Positions 50,022 through 63,932 of a stretch of 64,000 nucleotides of DNA are shown piece by piece. The notes below the pieces were generated by a model. It searched no databases. It had not been told where the DNA came from and saw only the letters and a list, made by a program, of their open reading frames with translations. The translations under genes were made by a program, and so were the position numbers. The stretch is from Azoarcus sp. (GTDB lineage: Bacteria; Pseudomonadota; Gammaproteobacteria; Burkholderiales; Rhodocyclaceae), in assembly GCA_031285965.1 (NCBI GenBank), contig JAITVD010000066.1:1-64000 (forward strand), written 5' to 3'. Positions within the stretch are counted from its first letter, which is position 1; each line of letters starts with the position of its first letter.

Positions 50022-50333
50022 TCAAGCCGCTTTTTTCTTCTTTGTGGCGTTCGAGGCGCGAGCCTCTTTTTTCAGGTTTTTGTACATTTCAGGGTTGGTG
50101 GATTTGAGGTACTCCGCAACATCGAAGTCTTCCCTCTTGACCTTGGTGATGTCGATTTGCTCGATATGCACCAAACGCAGGAGCGCCTGAACTGGGCGGG
50201 GGATGTTGCGGCCACTCTCATAGCGCGAGCCGCCGCTTTGGGTGACGCCGATTTTCGACCAGAACTGGGATTGGTTGAGGCCGAGCTTGCGGCGGATCTC
50301 TCGTACATCGAAGGGCTGTTCTGTTGCTTTCAT
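50022..50333 (-). CDS. XRE-family helix-turn-helix regulator
   Basis: 103 residues. The helix-turn-helix is REIRRKLGLNQSQFWSKIGVTQSGGSRYESG with the following IPRPVQALLRLVHI. The lysine/alanine-rich tail (KKEARASNATKKKKAA) may bind nucleic acid. Aaagga precedes the ATG. No toxin partner overlaps it. Two sets of inverted repeats lie 95-180 bases upstream and could be its operators. Confidence 0.88.
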   Translation of the reverse strand: MKATEQPFDVREIRRKLGLNQSQFWSKIGVTQSGGSRYESGRNIPRPVQALLRLVHIEQIDITKVKREDFDVAEYLKSTNPEMYKNLKKEARASNATKKKKAA

Positions 50334-50810
50334 GTCATCGTCCTTTACAGGAAGGTTACGGGGAAAACTCGCTCGTTGGTCAAGGCTACGCTCTGCCTGT
50401 TTCCATCTGGATACCCGAGTGCTCCGAAGTATAGTGCAGTTTTCCGCGTCTATACTATGGGAATAATTAACGACATGCGGTTAACCGCAACGACATGTGG
50501 TTAACCGCAATATCTTAAAGTATTACCCTTAGCGGATATTACGTATTTACTCATGACCCAAATTAGCTAACCTAGAATAAAAAACCTTTTATATCAAAAG
50601 GTTATATATTATATTATGGGGCATCTAAAAAACCGTACCGCATCAACGCTACTATGTCAGCCTTCGGACAGGAACATCATAAATAACCGTAGTGACACTA
50701 TTTTTAGAACCATAATGGTTTTTTTATGTGCTGTCTACTATGTGTAGACTATACGCAGATATGGCGAGCGAAAAATACGGGCATTGATTATGGGAAGGAG
50801 AGTTGTAAAA
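50334..50810. other. AT-rich intergenic region with several inverted repeats
   Basis: 477 bases without a gene, clearly lower in GC than the flanks. It contains AGTATAG/CTATACT arms (50428-50456), tandem palindromes (50471-50510), AACCTTTT-atatc-AAAAGGTT (50583-50603) and GTCTAC-tatgt-GTAGAC (50733-50749). It must hold the promoters of the XRE gene and of the transpeptidase gene. Which repeat serves which cannot be told from sequence. Confidence 0.6.
50471..50510. promoter_or_regulatory. Two tandem 20-bp units, each with a palindrome
   Basis: cgacatgCggttaaccgcaa and cgacatgTggttaaccgcaa lie back to back, differing at one base. The first holds the perfect 14-base palindrome TGCGGTTAACCGCA. 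Two sites 20 bases (about two helical turns) apart suggest cooperative dimer binding. Confidence 0.6.
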
Positions 50811-51602
50811 ATGATACAGATTGCGCATTCTGTGCGTATCGCCCGCGTTGCCTTGGTTTTGCTGGCTGCGATTATGTCGGCATCGGCGTATGCCGGATGC
50901 GGAACGGGCATGGATTTCCTGAAACAGCAAAAAAAGTACACGCAAGTCAGAGAGGCGCTTCTCCGCCGGGCGGACGCGCTTGACCGCCGCCTTGCCGAAC
51001 ATGGGCTGAAAAGCTGCGCGCTCAATGTCCTCTTTGTAGCTTACAAGGCCGAAGCGGTTTTGGACATCTACGCGAAAGCGCCAGATGAGGCGAATTACAG
51101 AAAACTGGCTTCATGGCCTATCTGCGCATCTTCTGGGAAACTCGGCCCAAAAAGGCGGCAGAGGGATGGGCAGGTGCCGGAAGGCTTTTACCGAATCGAC
51201 CGCTTCAACCCGGCAAGCCAATTCCATCTTTCGCTCGGCATCGATTATCCCAACGCGGCGGACAGGCTGAAAACACGCGCCGCCAATCCGGGGGGCGACA
51301 TTTTCATTCACGGCTCCTGCGTGACGGTCGGCTGCCTGCCCATGACCGATGCCGTGATCGAGGAAATCTATCTGTATGCCGTCCATGCCCGCGACAGCGG
51401 GCAGAAAACGATTCCCGTCTATATTTTTCCGTTCAGAATGACGCGGGAGAACATGGAGAAATACGAAGCCATTTATCGCGGCCAGCCCGAATTGATTGGC
51501 TTTTGGCGAAACCTCAAGAAGGGATACGAGATATTCATTGAGCATGGGCGGGCGCTAAAAATAAACGTCATGAAAAATGGCGATTACGGCTTTGCTCCAT
51601 GA
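50811..51602 (+). CDS. L,D-transpeptidase-family protein (YafK-like)
   Basis: 263 residues with a signal peptide (IARVALVLLAAIMSASAYA). The YkuD-type active site reads IFIHGSCVTVGCLPMTD near 170, in which GC is the catalytic cysteine and H the partner. This matches YafK-like enzymes, which act on peptidoglycan cross-links or Lpp linkage. The ATG at 50811 follows ggaaggag and starts before the signal peptide. The TTG at 50784 in the track is less likely. Confidence 0.88.
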   Translation: MIQIAHSVRIARVALVLLAAIMSASAYAGCGTGMDFLKQQKKYTQVREALLRRADALDRRLAEHGLKSCALNVLFVAYKAEAVLDIYAKAPDEANYRKLASWPICASSGKLGPKRRQRDGQVPEGFYRIDRFNPASQFHLSLGIDYPNAADRLKTRAANPGGDIFIHGSCVTVGCLPMTDAVIEEIYLYAVHARDSGQKTIPVYIFPFRMTRENMEKYEAIYRGQPELIGFWRNLKKGYEIFIEHGRALKINVMKNGDYGFAP

Positions 51603-51737
51603 GCTTTCCGGGCTGAATGCCGGAAGGCTTTCCGCAAGCGGGAATGGTATCATTCACCAGTTTGAAGGCAGTTCCCGTGGCGCTGCCTCTTATTCCCGGT
51701 TCTATCGTTCGCACTGTCCTTCGCCCCTTTTCCAACC

Positions 51738-54700
51738 TTGCGTCTGTCCAAGCTCAAACTCGCTGGCTTCAAGACTTTCGTCGACCCGACCACGGTGCTT
51801 ATTCCGGGAAACCTGGTCGGCGTGGTGGGGCCGAACGGCTGCGGCAAGTCGAACATCATCGACGCGGTACGGTGGGTGCTGGGCGAGACACGCGCCTCGG
51901 CGCTGCGCGGCGAATCCATGCAGGACGTTATTTTCAACGGCTCCACGACCCGCAAGCCCGTGTCACGCGCCAGCGTGGAACTGGTCTTTGACAACGCGGC
52001 TGCCAGCCGTGCCGGGGGGCAATGGGCGCAGTACGCTGAAATTGCCGTGCGCCGGGTTCTGGAACGCAGCGGCGAATCTACGTATTACATCAACAATATC
52101 CACGTGCGCCGCCGCGACGTAATCGACCTTTTCCTCGGCACGGGGCTGGGGCCGCGTGCCTACGCGATTATCGAGCAGGGCATGATTTCGCGCATCATCG
52201 AGGCGCGACCGGAAGAAATCCGGGGCTTTCTCGAAGAGGCCGCAGGCGTTACCCGCTACCGGGAGCGGCGGCGCGAGACCGAAGGGCGGCTGAGCGATGC
52301 GCGGGACAATCTCGCCCGCCTCGACGACATCCGCCTCGAACTGGGCGAGCGCATCGGGCATCTGGAAGTCCAGGCTGCCGCCGCCGAACGCCATCAGGCG
52401 CTCGATGCCGCCCTGCGTGAGCGCCAGCAATTGCTCTGGCTCATCAAGCGCAACGAGGCACTTGCTGAGCTTGAGCGAACGACGAGGGAACTGCGCGACA
52501 GCACCGCTCGCATCGATGCCGACAACACCCGCCTCCAAGAATTGGAAAACGCGCTTGAAGCGGCCAGAAACGGGCATCTGGCCGCTTCCGAATCCGTGCA
52601 TGTCGCGCAGAGCGATTTTTTCGCCGCTGGCGCGGAAGTCTCAAGGCTCGAAGCCGAATTGCAGCATTTGGGCGAGACCCGGCAGCGGCTCGAAACCCGC
52701 CTCAAGCAGCTTGGCGCAGACCACGAACATTGGCGCAAGCGGCGTGAGGCGCTGGAAGCCGAGCGTTCGCGCTGGGAAGCCTTGTCCGAAAATGCCGCCC
52801 TGCGGGCTGAACAGGCCGAAGCCCGCCATCAGGAAATGGCCGATCGCCAGCCGGAACTCGAATCCGCCAGACAAGCCGCCGACGCGACGGTAGCTTCGGT
52901 GCGGCGCGAACTGGCAGCGGTCGAACAGCAATTGCGGGTGGAAGAGGCTAACCGCATCCATTCCGGTCGCTCGCTTGATGCGCTCTCCACGCGGCGCGTG
53001 AAGCTCGATGGCGAGCGCGGCGCGATTCTCGGCCCCGAACCGGACGAGCTTGCCGAACGGCAGGCGAGGCTCGATGCCCTGCGCATGCGCTGCGAAACCC
53101 TGCAACAAGAACTGCGTGACGCGCAGACGCGCCAGCCCGCGCTTCAGGAGGCGCTCCGTGAGGCGCTCGAAGCCGAAAACACGGCAGAGCGCCGCCTCAC
53201 CGATTTACGCGCCCGCCGCAACGCGCTGGCGCAGATTCAGGCGAAACTTTCCGCGCATGGCGAACTCAATGAATGGTTCGAACGCCACGGACAGGGCGAA
53301 TCCCCGCCGCTATGGCGTTCGATTAAGGTCGAGCCGGGCTGGGAGACCGCGATGGAAGCCGTGCTGCGCGAACGTCTGGCGGCGCGGCTGACGAATGAAA
53401 ACAGCCCGATGGTTTCCGGCCTCCTCGATGCCCCGCCGCCGGACGCGCTGGCGCTTGGTTTCGCGGATGTCGCGCCGCAGGCGGGTTCGCCCCATGCGCT
53501 GTCCGGCGCAACCGCCCTGAACGATTTGGCGATTACGGGGGATGCCGCGCAGGACGCGCTGCTGGCCGACTGGCTGCGCGGCTGGTTTGCGGTCGAGCGG
53601 CTCGATGATTGGCTTCCCCGTCGCGCCACGTTGCCGGCGGACGTGTGCTTGGTCAATCCTCGCGGGCAGGTATTGAGCCGCAGCATGTTGACGCATTTCG
53701 TCCCAGATAGCCGCACGCACGGTCTCATCGAGCGGCAACGCGAAATCGACGCGCTCGTCGGGCAGGAACAGGGTCTTAAGGACGAACAGCACCGCTTGCA
53801 GCAAACGCTGCGCGAAGCGCAGGAAACCGCCGCCGCCGCGCAATCCCGCATGGATGCGCTGCGCAGCGAAACGCAGGCGGCGCAGGGCGAGCGCCACGCG
53901 GAAGAAGTCGAAGTCCTCAAGCTCATCCAAGCATCGAACCGGGCGCAAGAACAGCGGGCGCGAATCGAGAGCGACCTGACCGAATTGCAGCGGCAATTCG
54001 ATGCCGAGCGCGAACGCGGGCAGCAGGCGGAACGCGAACATGCCCGTGCCGCCGAACTGGCCGAATTGCAGCGCGTCCGCCTTGATGCGGCTCTTGACGC
54101 CCTGCGCGAGCGCGACAGCGCCTTGCGCGATTTACGCTCGCTCACGCAGTCGCTTGCGAACGAACTTCAGGAAGCCCGTTTTTCGGAGCGCGAGTGCGCG
54201 GGCAAACTTGAGGACAATGTCCGCAATCTGCAACTGGCGGGCGAGCAGATTGAGCGAATCGCCTTTGAGCGCAAGGACAGTGAAGCGGAAGTCGAGGCCA
54301 CCGACGACAATGCCTGCCGAAACGCCCTGCAAACGGCGCTCGATGCGCGTGGCAGTCGCGAAACCGCGCTGGCGGCCCGTCGCGACGCGCTCGAACAGGC
54401 CGTCGCGGCGCTGCGCGGCATCGAAGAAGAGCGCCTGCGTACCGAACACGCCGCTGCGCCCCTGCGCACCCGCGTGGCCGATCTGAGGCTGCAAGCGCAG
54501 GCGGCGGAACTGTCTGCCGCGCAGTTCGGCGAAAGACTGGCGGAAGCGGGCGCGGATGAAGCAAGGCTTGCCCCGTTGCTGTCCGACGCGCCCAGCGAAG
54601 GCAGCCTGCAACGCGAAGTGGCGCGGCTTGGGCGGGAAATCGCCGCCTTGGGCGCGGTCAATCTTGCCGCAGTCGAGGAGCTTCGCGCCGCCGCTGAGCG

Positions 54701-55268
54701 CAAATCCTATCTGGATGAGCAAAACGACGATCTGGCGACGGCCATCGGCACGCTGGAAGACGCTATCCGCCGCATCGACCGGGAAACCCGCGAAATGCTG
54801 CAAACGACATACAATACTGTCAATGAGCATTTCGGCAGGCTTTTTCCGCGGCTATTTGGCGGCGGACGGGCAGAACTGGTGCTGACCGGCGAGGAAATCC
54901 TCGATGCGGGCGTTCAGATCGTGGCGCAGCCTCCGGGCAAGAAAAACGCCTCGATTCAGTTGCTCTCCGGCGGCGAAAAGGCTCTGACCGCGATTGCACT
55001 GGTATTTGCCATGTTTCAGTTGAATCCCGCGCCATTCTGTATGCTCGACGAAGTCGACGCGCCGCTCGATGACGCCAATACCGGGCGCTATGCCGAAATG
55101 GTCAGACATATGTCGTTGCAGACGCAGTTCATTTTCATCAGCCACAACAAAATTACGATGGAAGCGGCGCAACAATTGGTTGGGATTACCATGCAGGAGC
55201 AGGGCGTGTCGAGGGTGGTTGAAGTCGATATCGAAGCCGCGATGCGCATGGCCGAACAGGCGGCATGA
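51738..55268 (+). CDS. smc: Chromosome segregation protein SMC
   Basis: 1176-residue condensin ATPase that organises and segregates the chromosome. Walker A is GVVGPNGCGKSNIIDAVRWVLGE near 30. Long coiled coils flank a hinge at about 500-640. The signature LLSGGEKALTAIALVFAMF and Walker B FCMLDEVDAPLDDAN are near the C-terminus. The start is a TTG at 51738, supported by the exact family N-terminus LRLSKLKLAGFKTF. It heads the smc-zipA-ligA cluster. scpA and scpB are not in the window. Confidence 0.97.
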   Translation: MRLSKLKLAGFKTFVDPTTVLIPGNLVGVVGPNGCGKSNIIDAVRWVLGETRASALRGESMQDVIFNGSTTRKPVSRASVELVFDNAAASRAGGQWAQYAEIAVRRVLERSGESTYYINNIHVRRRDVIDLFLGTGLGPRAYAIIEQGMISRIIEARPEEIRGFLEEAAGVTRYRERRRETEGRLSDARDNLARLDDIRLELGERIGHLEVQAAAAERHQALDAALRERQQLLWLIKRNEALAELERTTRELRDSTARIDADNTRLQELENALEAARNGHLAASESVHVAQSDFFAAGAEVSRLEAELQHLGETRQRLETRLKQLGADHEHWRKRREALEAERSRWEALSENAALRAEQAEARHQEMADRQPELESARQAADATVASVRRELAAVEQQLRVEEANRIHSGRSLDALSTRRVKLDGERGAILGPEPDELAERQARLDALRMRCETLQQELRDAQTRQPALQEALREALEAENTAERRLTDLRARRNALAQIQAKLSAHGELNEWFERHGQGESPPLWRSIKVEPGWETAMEAVLRERLAARLTNENSPMVSGLLDAPPPDALALGFADVAPQAGSPHALSGATALNDLAITGDAAQDALLADWLRGWFAVERLDDWLPRRATLPADVCLVNPRGQVLSRSMLTHFVPDSRTHGLIERQREIDALVGQEQGLKDEQHRLQQTLREAQETAAAAQSRMDALRSETQAAQGERHAEEVEVLKLIQASNRAQEQRARIESDLTELQRQFDAERERGQQAEREHARAAELAELQRVRLDAALDALRERDSALRDLRSLTQSLANELQEARFSERECAGKLEDNVRNLQLAGEQIERIAFERKDSEAEVEATDDNACRNALQTALDARGSRETALAARRDALEQAVAALRGIEEERLRTEHAAAPLRTRVADLRLQAQAAELSAAQFGERLAEAGADEARLAPLLSDAPSEGSLQREVARLGREIAALGAVNLAAVEELRAAAERKSYLDEQNDDLATAIGTLEDAIRRIDRETREMLQTTYNTVNEHFGRLFPRLFGGGRAELVLTGEEILDAGVQIVAQPPGKKNASIQLLSGGEKALTAIALVFAMFQLNPAPFCMLDEVDAPLDDANTGRYAEMVRHMSLQTQFIFISHNKITMEAAQQLVGITMQEQGVSRVVEVDIEAAMRMAEQAA

Positions 55269-55315
55269 CGGGGAGCTAACGGTTCAACACAATGGAAAAG
55301 GCGCGGTAAAAGGGA

Positions 55316-59396
<4,081 letters not shown>

Positions 59397-59436
59397 TTCA
59401 AAATTCTGAAAATAAGCAGGTCAAACTGGGGAAACC

Positions 59437-60921
59437 ATGAAAACGGGAACAGCACCAAAAATCATTGCCGCAATCGCTATTGCCGCCGTCGCGCTGATGG
59501 GCGCAAGCTATCTGGCAGGCAGCCACATCGAGCAGGAGTTTCGGGAAGACGTGGCGTGGATGGCCAGTCACGACTGGGCAGTCAGCAACAACGTTGAAAT
59601 CAACCTTGTCGATTACCAGCGCGGCGCTTTTACCGCCTCGGCGCGTACCGATCTGGTTATCCAAGTGCCTTCCCAGGAAGAAAATTCGGCCACGGAGACG
59701 CTCACCGTTCCCATCATCCACAGCATCCGGCACGGCCCCTTGCTGGCGATGATGTCCGCTGCGCGTATCCATTCCGAAGTGCAACTGACAGAAGAGCATA
59801 TTGCGCGGATTACCGCGTTTTTCACCGCTAATCCGTTCGTGGGCAAATCGCCGCTTGTTTTCGATACTTCGCTCGGCTGGGGAGGAGGCATCCGTTCGCG
59901 CATCGTTTCCCCCAAATTTGAAGCCGTCATCAAGGAAGACCAGACCAAGCTGTCGTGGGGCGGGCTGGATGCCGAAATCGCTGCGGATTCCAGCCTGAAA
60001 TGGCAGGAAATGGACGTTGTGCTCGATGGGCTGTCCCTCGTCAGAAATGACGAGGATTTTTTCCAGCTTGGGCGCGTGGCGTTCAAGAGCGATATAGCCC
60101 TTGCCGAAGGGTTCGAGCGTGTATTCACCGGCACGACGGGCATCGCGCTGGACAAGCTCCATTTTCGGGTGAAGGGCGAAAACGGCGCGGTTCGCGGGGC
60201 GGTGTTTGAAAACTTCCGCATCGCGGGCGAAGCGTCCGTGAAAGACGGGGCGCTGGGCACGGAAGTGAAGCTCAATGCCGACAAATTCATCATGGAAAGC
60301 GACACGAAGGAAGTAATCGATGCCTTCAAACTGTCGTTGCTGCTGGAAAACATTGACGCGAAGGCGTATGACGCCATTCTTCAGGCGGTGCAAAAAAATC
60401 AGGCTAGGCAGGAAGAAGAGCAAGAAAGCGGCGAAGAGGATCAGGAGGCGCTACAGGCCGTGCTCGTCGTTTTTCAAGAGCAAGCCGGCGCGTTGCTGCG
60501 TCGCCAGCCCGCCATTTCCATCAAGGATATGAGCATGCGCTGGGCGGAAGGCATGATGACTGGGAACTTACGCATTGCCTACATGGGCGACGGCAATCCC
60601 GACACCCTGTCCGAGGCCAACCTGTTCGGCGACCTGCAACTGACGATGCCCCGTGCGCTGGCAATCCGGCACATGACGGTGGATGCTTCCAAGCGAATCG
60701 CCGATACGCTTGAAGACGGTGAAGAAAATGAGGTCGATGTCGGGAAAGAAACGACGGAAGAGGTCAACAGGGAACTCGCCGCGCTACTCGAAAAAGGCAT
60801 CTTCGTGGAAAAAGGCAATATCCTGAGCGCCGACGCGCACCTGCGCAACGGCACGCTCGACATCAATGGCAAGCCGCAACCGTTTCAAAGCCTGTTTGGA
60901 TTGATACCGCCGTTCTTTTAA
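59437..60921 (+). CDS. YdgA-like (DUF945) protein
   Basis: 494 residues with an N-terminal membrane helix or uncleaved signal (IIAAIAIAAVALMGASYLAG) followed by a periplasmic β-rich body (HDWAVSNNVEINLVDYQRGAFTASA…, HGPLLAMM). Both blocks are typical of DUF945/YdgA. An acidic helical stretch (EEEQESGEEDQEALQ) is unusual. Function unknown. It ends the smc-to-galU strand run and is followed by a strong terminator. Confidence 0.85.
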   Translation: MKTGTAPKIIAAIAIAAVALMGASYLAGSHIEQEFREDVAWMASHDWAVSNNVEINLVDYQRGAFTASARTDLVIQVPSQEENSATETLTVPIIHSIRHGPLLAMMSAARIHSEVQLTEEHIARITAFFTANPFVGKSPLVFDTSLGWGGGIRSRIVSPKFEAVIKEDQTKLSWGGLDAEIAADSSLKWQEMDVVLDGLSLVRNDEDFFQLGRVAFKSDIALAEGFERVFTGTTGIALDKLHFRVKGENGAVRGAVFENFRIAGEASVKDGALGTEVKLNADKFIMESDTKEVIDAFKLSLLLENIDAKAYDAILQAVQKNQARQEEEQESGEEDQEALQAVLVVFQEQAGALLRRQPAISIKDMSMRWAEGMMTGNLRIAYMGDGNPDTLSEANLFGDLQLTMPRALAIRHMTVDASKRIADTLEDGEENEVDVGKETTEEVNRELAALLEKGIFVEKGNILSADAHLRNGTLDINGKPQPFQSLFGLIPPFF

Positions 60922-60926
60922 AAGTT

Positions 60927-60966
60927 TTCCGCCTGTCCCCGAAAGGGGGCGGGCGGAATTTTTTTG
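60927..60966 (+). terminator. Intrinsic terminator after the YdgA-like gene
   Basis: A 14-bp stem TTCCGCCTGTCCCC-gaaa-GGGGGCGGGCGGAA with two G·T pairs and a GAAA loop, followed by seven Ts, 6 bases after the stop codon. Confidence 0.95.
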
Positions 60967-61061
60967 TAAAGAGCAGCGAAAAATCTTCGCTTTGGGCTTT
61001 TACCGTTATTTTATTGTCGTCGACAGCGGAGAACAGAATAAAAATAGCGGGCTTATTTTAT

Positions 61062-61589
61062 TCATTTATCTTCGCCTTCAAGTAAAAGCCAATGATGCCC
61101 TATCAACCAGTCCTCTATGGTTGCCAAAATATCATTCGTTTCTTCCTTAGACATAGGAATCTTTTTTATATATTTTAGAAGCGTTAGCTTTAGAAATCGA
61201 ATCAATTCTTTACCCAGCATCAGTTTTTGTGCCGATTTATCCTTTTTAATTGGCTCAAAATCTTCTGTATACACCACAATATCAAAGCCTAGTGTTCTGG
61301 ACGATTCGGGAGTATTGTTGTTTTTATTAAAGCTATTAGGGTTGTCGTTTTTATACAATCTCGCTTTGGATGCCCCACCAGAATCTTTTTTCAAACACCG
61401 AAAGCAAAAACAAAAGTCAAAATCCAATTCGGGAAATTTATCAACTAAAATGGGTTCAAGAGGCATCATTTCAGCGGCAAGCTCAGGATGGCGCGTCGCA
61501 AAGCGTTGACCCACAGCCTGCATTTCATCAATGATTTCTCCTATATATGTCCAGCCGGGATAAGCGCCTGTTACACATAAATTCTTCAT
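61062..61589 (-). CDS. Hypothetical protein, AT-rich orphan
   Basis: 175 residues that I do not recognise. The N-terminal half (AYPGWTYIGEIIDEMQAVGQRF…) is followed by an FCFCFRCLKK cysteine cluster, a polar asparagine-rich loop (YKNDNPNSFNKNNNTPESS), and a lysine-rich end. No signal peptide or membrane helix. Its base composition is far more AT-rich than the flanking genes, suggesting horizontal acquisition. It lies alone between the YdgA-like gene and yidD. Confidence 0.7.
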   Translation of the reverse strand: MKNLCVTGAYPGWTYIGEIIDEMQAVGQRFATRHPELAAEMMPLEPILVDKFPELDFDFCFCFRCLKKDSGGASKARLYKNDNPNSFNKNNNTPESSRTLGFDIVVYTEDFEPIKKDKSAQKLMLGKELIRFLKLTLLKYIKKIPMSKEETNDILATIEDWLIGHHWLLLEGEDK

Positions 61590-61636
61590 GGTTTTTACCG
61601 GCTATAGATATAGATAGATTGGCCCCGTCAAGCTAT

Positions 61637-61870
61637 CTATCTAGATCGGGGCGGCACAGGATCAATGCCGCCGGGATGCCAAGGGTGGCAGCGCAGGATG
61701 CGCGTGAGCGAGAGCCAGCATCCTTTGGCAAGGCCATGCACGGTTAGAGCCTCCAGGGCGTAATCGGAGCAGGTTGGGTAAAAGCGGCAGCGCGGCCCCA
61801 AGAGGGGGCTGATGCCGAGCTGATAAGCGCGGATCAGGAGGCGGAGAAAGCCCTGAAGCAACCCGTTCAC
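61637..61870 (-). CDS. yidD: Membrane protein insertion efficiency factor YidD
   Basis: 77 residues from a GTG at 61870 ([24 protein letters not shown]). The family motif [18 protein letters not shown] and the ending [17 protein letters not shown] are complete. It helps YidC-dependent insertion. The track ORF to 62011 runs into dksA. It is separated from its usual partners rpmH, rnpA and yidC, and lies 7 bases behind dksA. Confidence 0.93.
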   Translation of the reverse strand: MNGLLQGFLRLLIRAYQLGISPLLGPRCRFYPTCSDYALEALTVHGLAKGCWLSLTRILRCHPWHPGGIDPVPPRSR

Positions 61871-61877
61871 GGCGGTT

Positions 61878-62312
61878 TCAGCCGCCGTGCATCTTCTTGA
61901 GTTTTTCGCGGCGCTCCTGCGCTTCAATCGACAGGGTAGCGGTGGGGCGGGCAAGCAGGCGGGCGATGCCGATGGGTTCTCCCGTTTCTTCGCAGTAGCC
62001 GTAATCGGCATCGTCGATGCGTGAAATGGCCTCTTCGATTTTTTTCAGCATCTTGCGCTCGCGGTCGCGCACGCGCAGTTCCAAGGTGTGCTCTTCTTCC
62101 ACGCTGGCGCGGTCGGAAGGGTCAGGAGTCGACTCGTTGTCCTGCAAGTGGGTCGTGGTTTCCTGCGCGTTGCTGAGGAGCTGCCTTCTTTCTTCCTGCA
62201 ATCGTTGGCGGAAAAACTCCAGTTGCCTCGGCGACATGTAGTCAGATTCTGGCGCCGCCAAAATTTCTTTTTCAGTCATCAGGGCGATGGGTGCTGTGGT
62301 GCTTGTGCTCAT
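61878..62312 (-). CDS. dksA: RNA polymerase-binding transcription factor DksA
   Basis: 144 residues that insert a coiled coil into the RNA polymerase secondary channel and act with ppGpp. The coiled-coil tip region reads [17 protein letters not shown]. The zinc-finger region [29 protein letters not shown] keeps only one of the four E. coli cysteines (C-T-S-A). This variant is common in alpha- and betaproteobacteria, so it is probably functional without zinc. Confidence 0.95.
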   Translation of the reverse strand: MSTSTTAPIALMTEKEILAAPESDYMSPRQLEFFRQRLQEERRQLLSNAQETTTHLQDNESTPDPSDRASVEEEHTLELRVRDRERKMLKKIEEAISRIDDADYGYCEETGEPIGIARLLARPTATLSIEAQERREKLKKMHGG

Positions 62313-62468
62313 TGCGGTGCTTCCCTCGTTTGTTTAGTGCCGTCTAAATCAGAGGCGCGTAACCATACCGCAAAGCGTAGATTCTTGCGATAGATGTTTT
62401 TACGGATGCAACAGGGTTTGTTTGGGTACGCATCGTGTCAGGATACGGACGGAGCGGGAACAGCAAAA

Positions 62469-62491
62469 GGCGGAAAATTACGGTTTTCCGC
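62469..62491 (-). terminator. Intrinsic terminator after the efflux outer-membrane gene
   Basis: AGGCGGAAAA and its complement form a stem of about 10 bp, followed on the minus strand by TTTTGCTG, about 40 bases after the stop codon. Confidence 0.7.
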
Positions 62492-62528
62492 CTGTTAGCC
62501 ATTTTTTTAGGGTTCCGTCTGTCTAGGC

Positions 62529-63932
62529 TTATTTCCAGCCGCCGCCGAGAACCTTGTAGAGCACGACCCGATTGCTGGCTTCGGCAAGCCGGGTGGCAAT
62601 GAGTTCCTGTTCTGCGGCGTACTGCGACCGCTGCGCGTCGAGCAGGACGAGGTGGCTGTCCAGGCCGCTGCGGTAACGGGCTTCGGAAAGCCGATAGCTT
62701 TCGTTGGCGGCGTTGACGAGTTCGCTGCGGGCATCGATCTGCTCGGCGAGGGTGGCGCGGTCGGCGAGCGCGTCGGCCACTTCGCGGAAGGCGGTTTGAA
62801 TGGTTTTTTCATATTGCGCAATCTGGATGTTGCGCTCGATTTCGGAGCGGTCAAGGTTGGCGCGAAGCGCCCCAGCGTGGAAAATCGGCAGGGATATCTG
62901 GGGCGCGAAAGTCCAGAGGCGCGTGCCTGAATCAAACAGCCCGTCCAGCGTTCCGCTGGCCGTGCCCGCGCCTGCGGTGAGCGCGATGCGCGGGAAGAAC
63001 GCGGCTCTGGCCGCGCCGATGTTCGCGTTGGCGGCACGCAGCATGTGCTCGGCGTACAAAACGTCGGGGCGTTTTACCAGCACTTCGGACGGAACGCCCG
63101 CAGGCAGATCGGTCACGGAGGACAGCGCCCCGGCAAGCGTTCCGGCTTGCAGGTTTTCGGGGACGGACGTGCCCGCGAGCAGGGCGAGCGCGTTACGGGC
63201 ACGGGCAAGCTGAGCCGTGTAGCGGGCAGAGTCGGCGCGGGCGCGTTCCATCGCGGTACGCGCTTGCGCGAGGTCGAGCGCGGAGGCCGCGCCCGCCGCG
63301 AAACTCTTGCGGATGAGTTCGACGGATTTTTGCTGGGTGTCGAAAGTGCGGCGGGCGAGTTCGAGCAATTCGCGGTCTGCCGCCAGCGTCAGCCAAGCGT
63401 TGGAAATTTCCGCAACGAGGCTGATCTGTGAGCTACGGCGGGCTTCTTCGGTGGCAAGGTAAGTTTCAATCGCCTGATCGTTGAGGCTGCGGATGCGGCC
63501 AAAGAAATCCAGTTCCCAAGAGGCGTTCGCGGTGGTGCTGAATTGGCGGCTGACGTATGGCTGACCGGTTTGGCTCAGGCTTTCGGGCACGCGCTGGGCG
63601 TTCTGCCCGCCCGCCAGATCGACCGAAGGAAGAATGTCCGCCCGCTGGATGCGGTACATGGCGCGCGCGCGCTCGATATTGAGCGCGGCGATTCTCAAGT
63701 CGCGGTTGTTGGTGAGCGCAAGCTCGATGATCGTGCGCAGCCGGGTGTCGGTGAAATAGTCGCGCCAAGGCAGTTCGGAGGCTGCCGCGCCCTCGCTTGT
63801 AGTTTCGCTATTGGGCGTATCCCACGCGGACGGGACGGGCAGCGCGGGGCGCTCGTAGCCGGGGGCAAGCGTGCATCCGGCGGCAAGGGCTGCGGCCAGC
63901 GCGGCGCATAGGACACGAAGCGGGGGAATCAT
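62529..63932 (-). CDS. RND efflux outer-membrane lipoprotein (NodT/OprM family)
   Basis: 467 residues. The lipoprotein signal is LCAALAAALAAGCTLAPGYERP with lipidated cysteine near 20, followed by WRDYFTDTRLRTIIELALTNNRDL. Two copies of the TolC-like helical/barrel repeat follow, with LTAGAGTASGTLDGLF and WTFAPQISLPIFHAG. It forms the exit duct of a tripartite pump. The start overlaps the stop of the preceding gene (ATGA), whose tail fits an RND permease. Confidence 0.95.
   Translation of the reverse strand: MIPPLRVLCAALAAALAAGCTLAPGYERPALPVPSAWDTPNSETTSEGAAASELPWRDYFTDTRLRTIIELALTNNRDLRIAALNIERARAMYRIQRADILPSVDLAGGQNAQRVPESLSQTGQPYVSRQFSTTANASWELDFFGRIRSLNDQAIETYLATEEARRSSQISLVAEISNAWLTLAADRELLELARRTFDTQQKSVELIRKSFAAGAASALDLAQARTAMERARADSARYTAQLARARNALALLAGTSVPENLQAGTLAGALSSVTDLPAGVPSEVLVKRPDVLYAEHMLRAANANIGAARAAFFPRIALTAGAGTASGTLDGLFDSGTRLWTFAPQISLPIFHAGALRANLDRSEIERNIQIAQYEKTIQTAFREVADALADRATLAEQIDARSELVNAANESYRLSEARYRSGLDSHLVLLDAQRSQYAAEQELIATRLAEASNRVVLYKVLGGGWK

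Noticed and set aside
62022-62092. Degenerate zinc finger of DksA as a sign of an inactive gene
   Set aside because: The single-cysteine form with CEETGEP and LSIEAQ is normal for many alpha- and betaproteobacterial DksA proteins.
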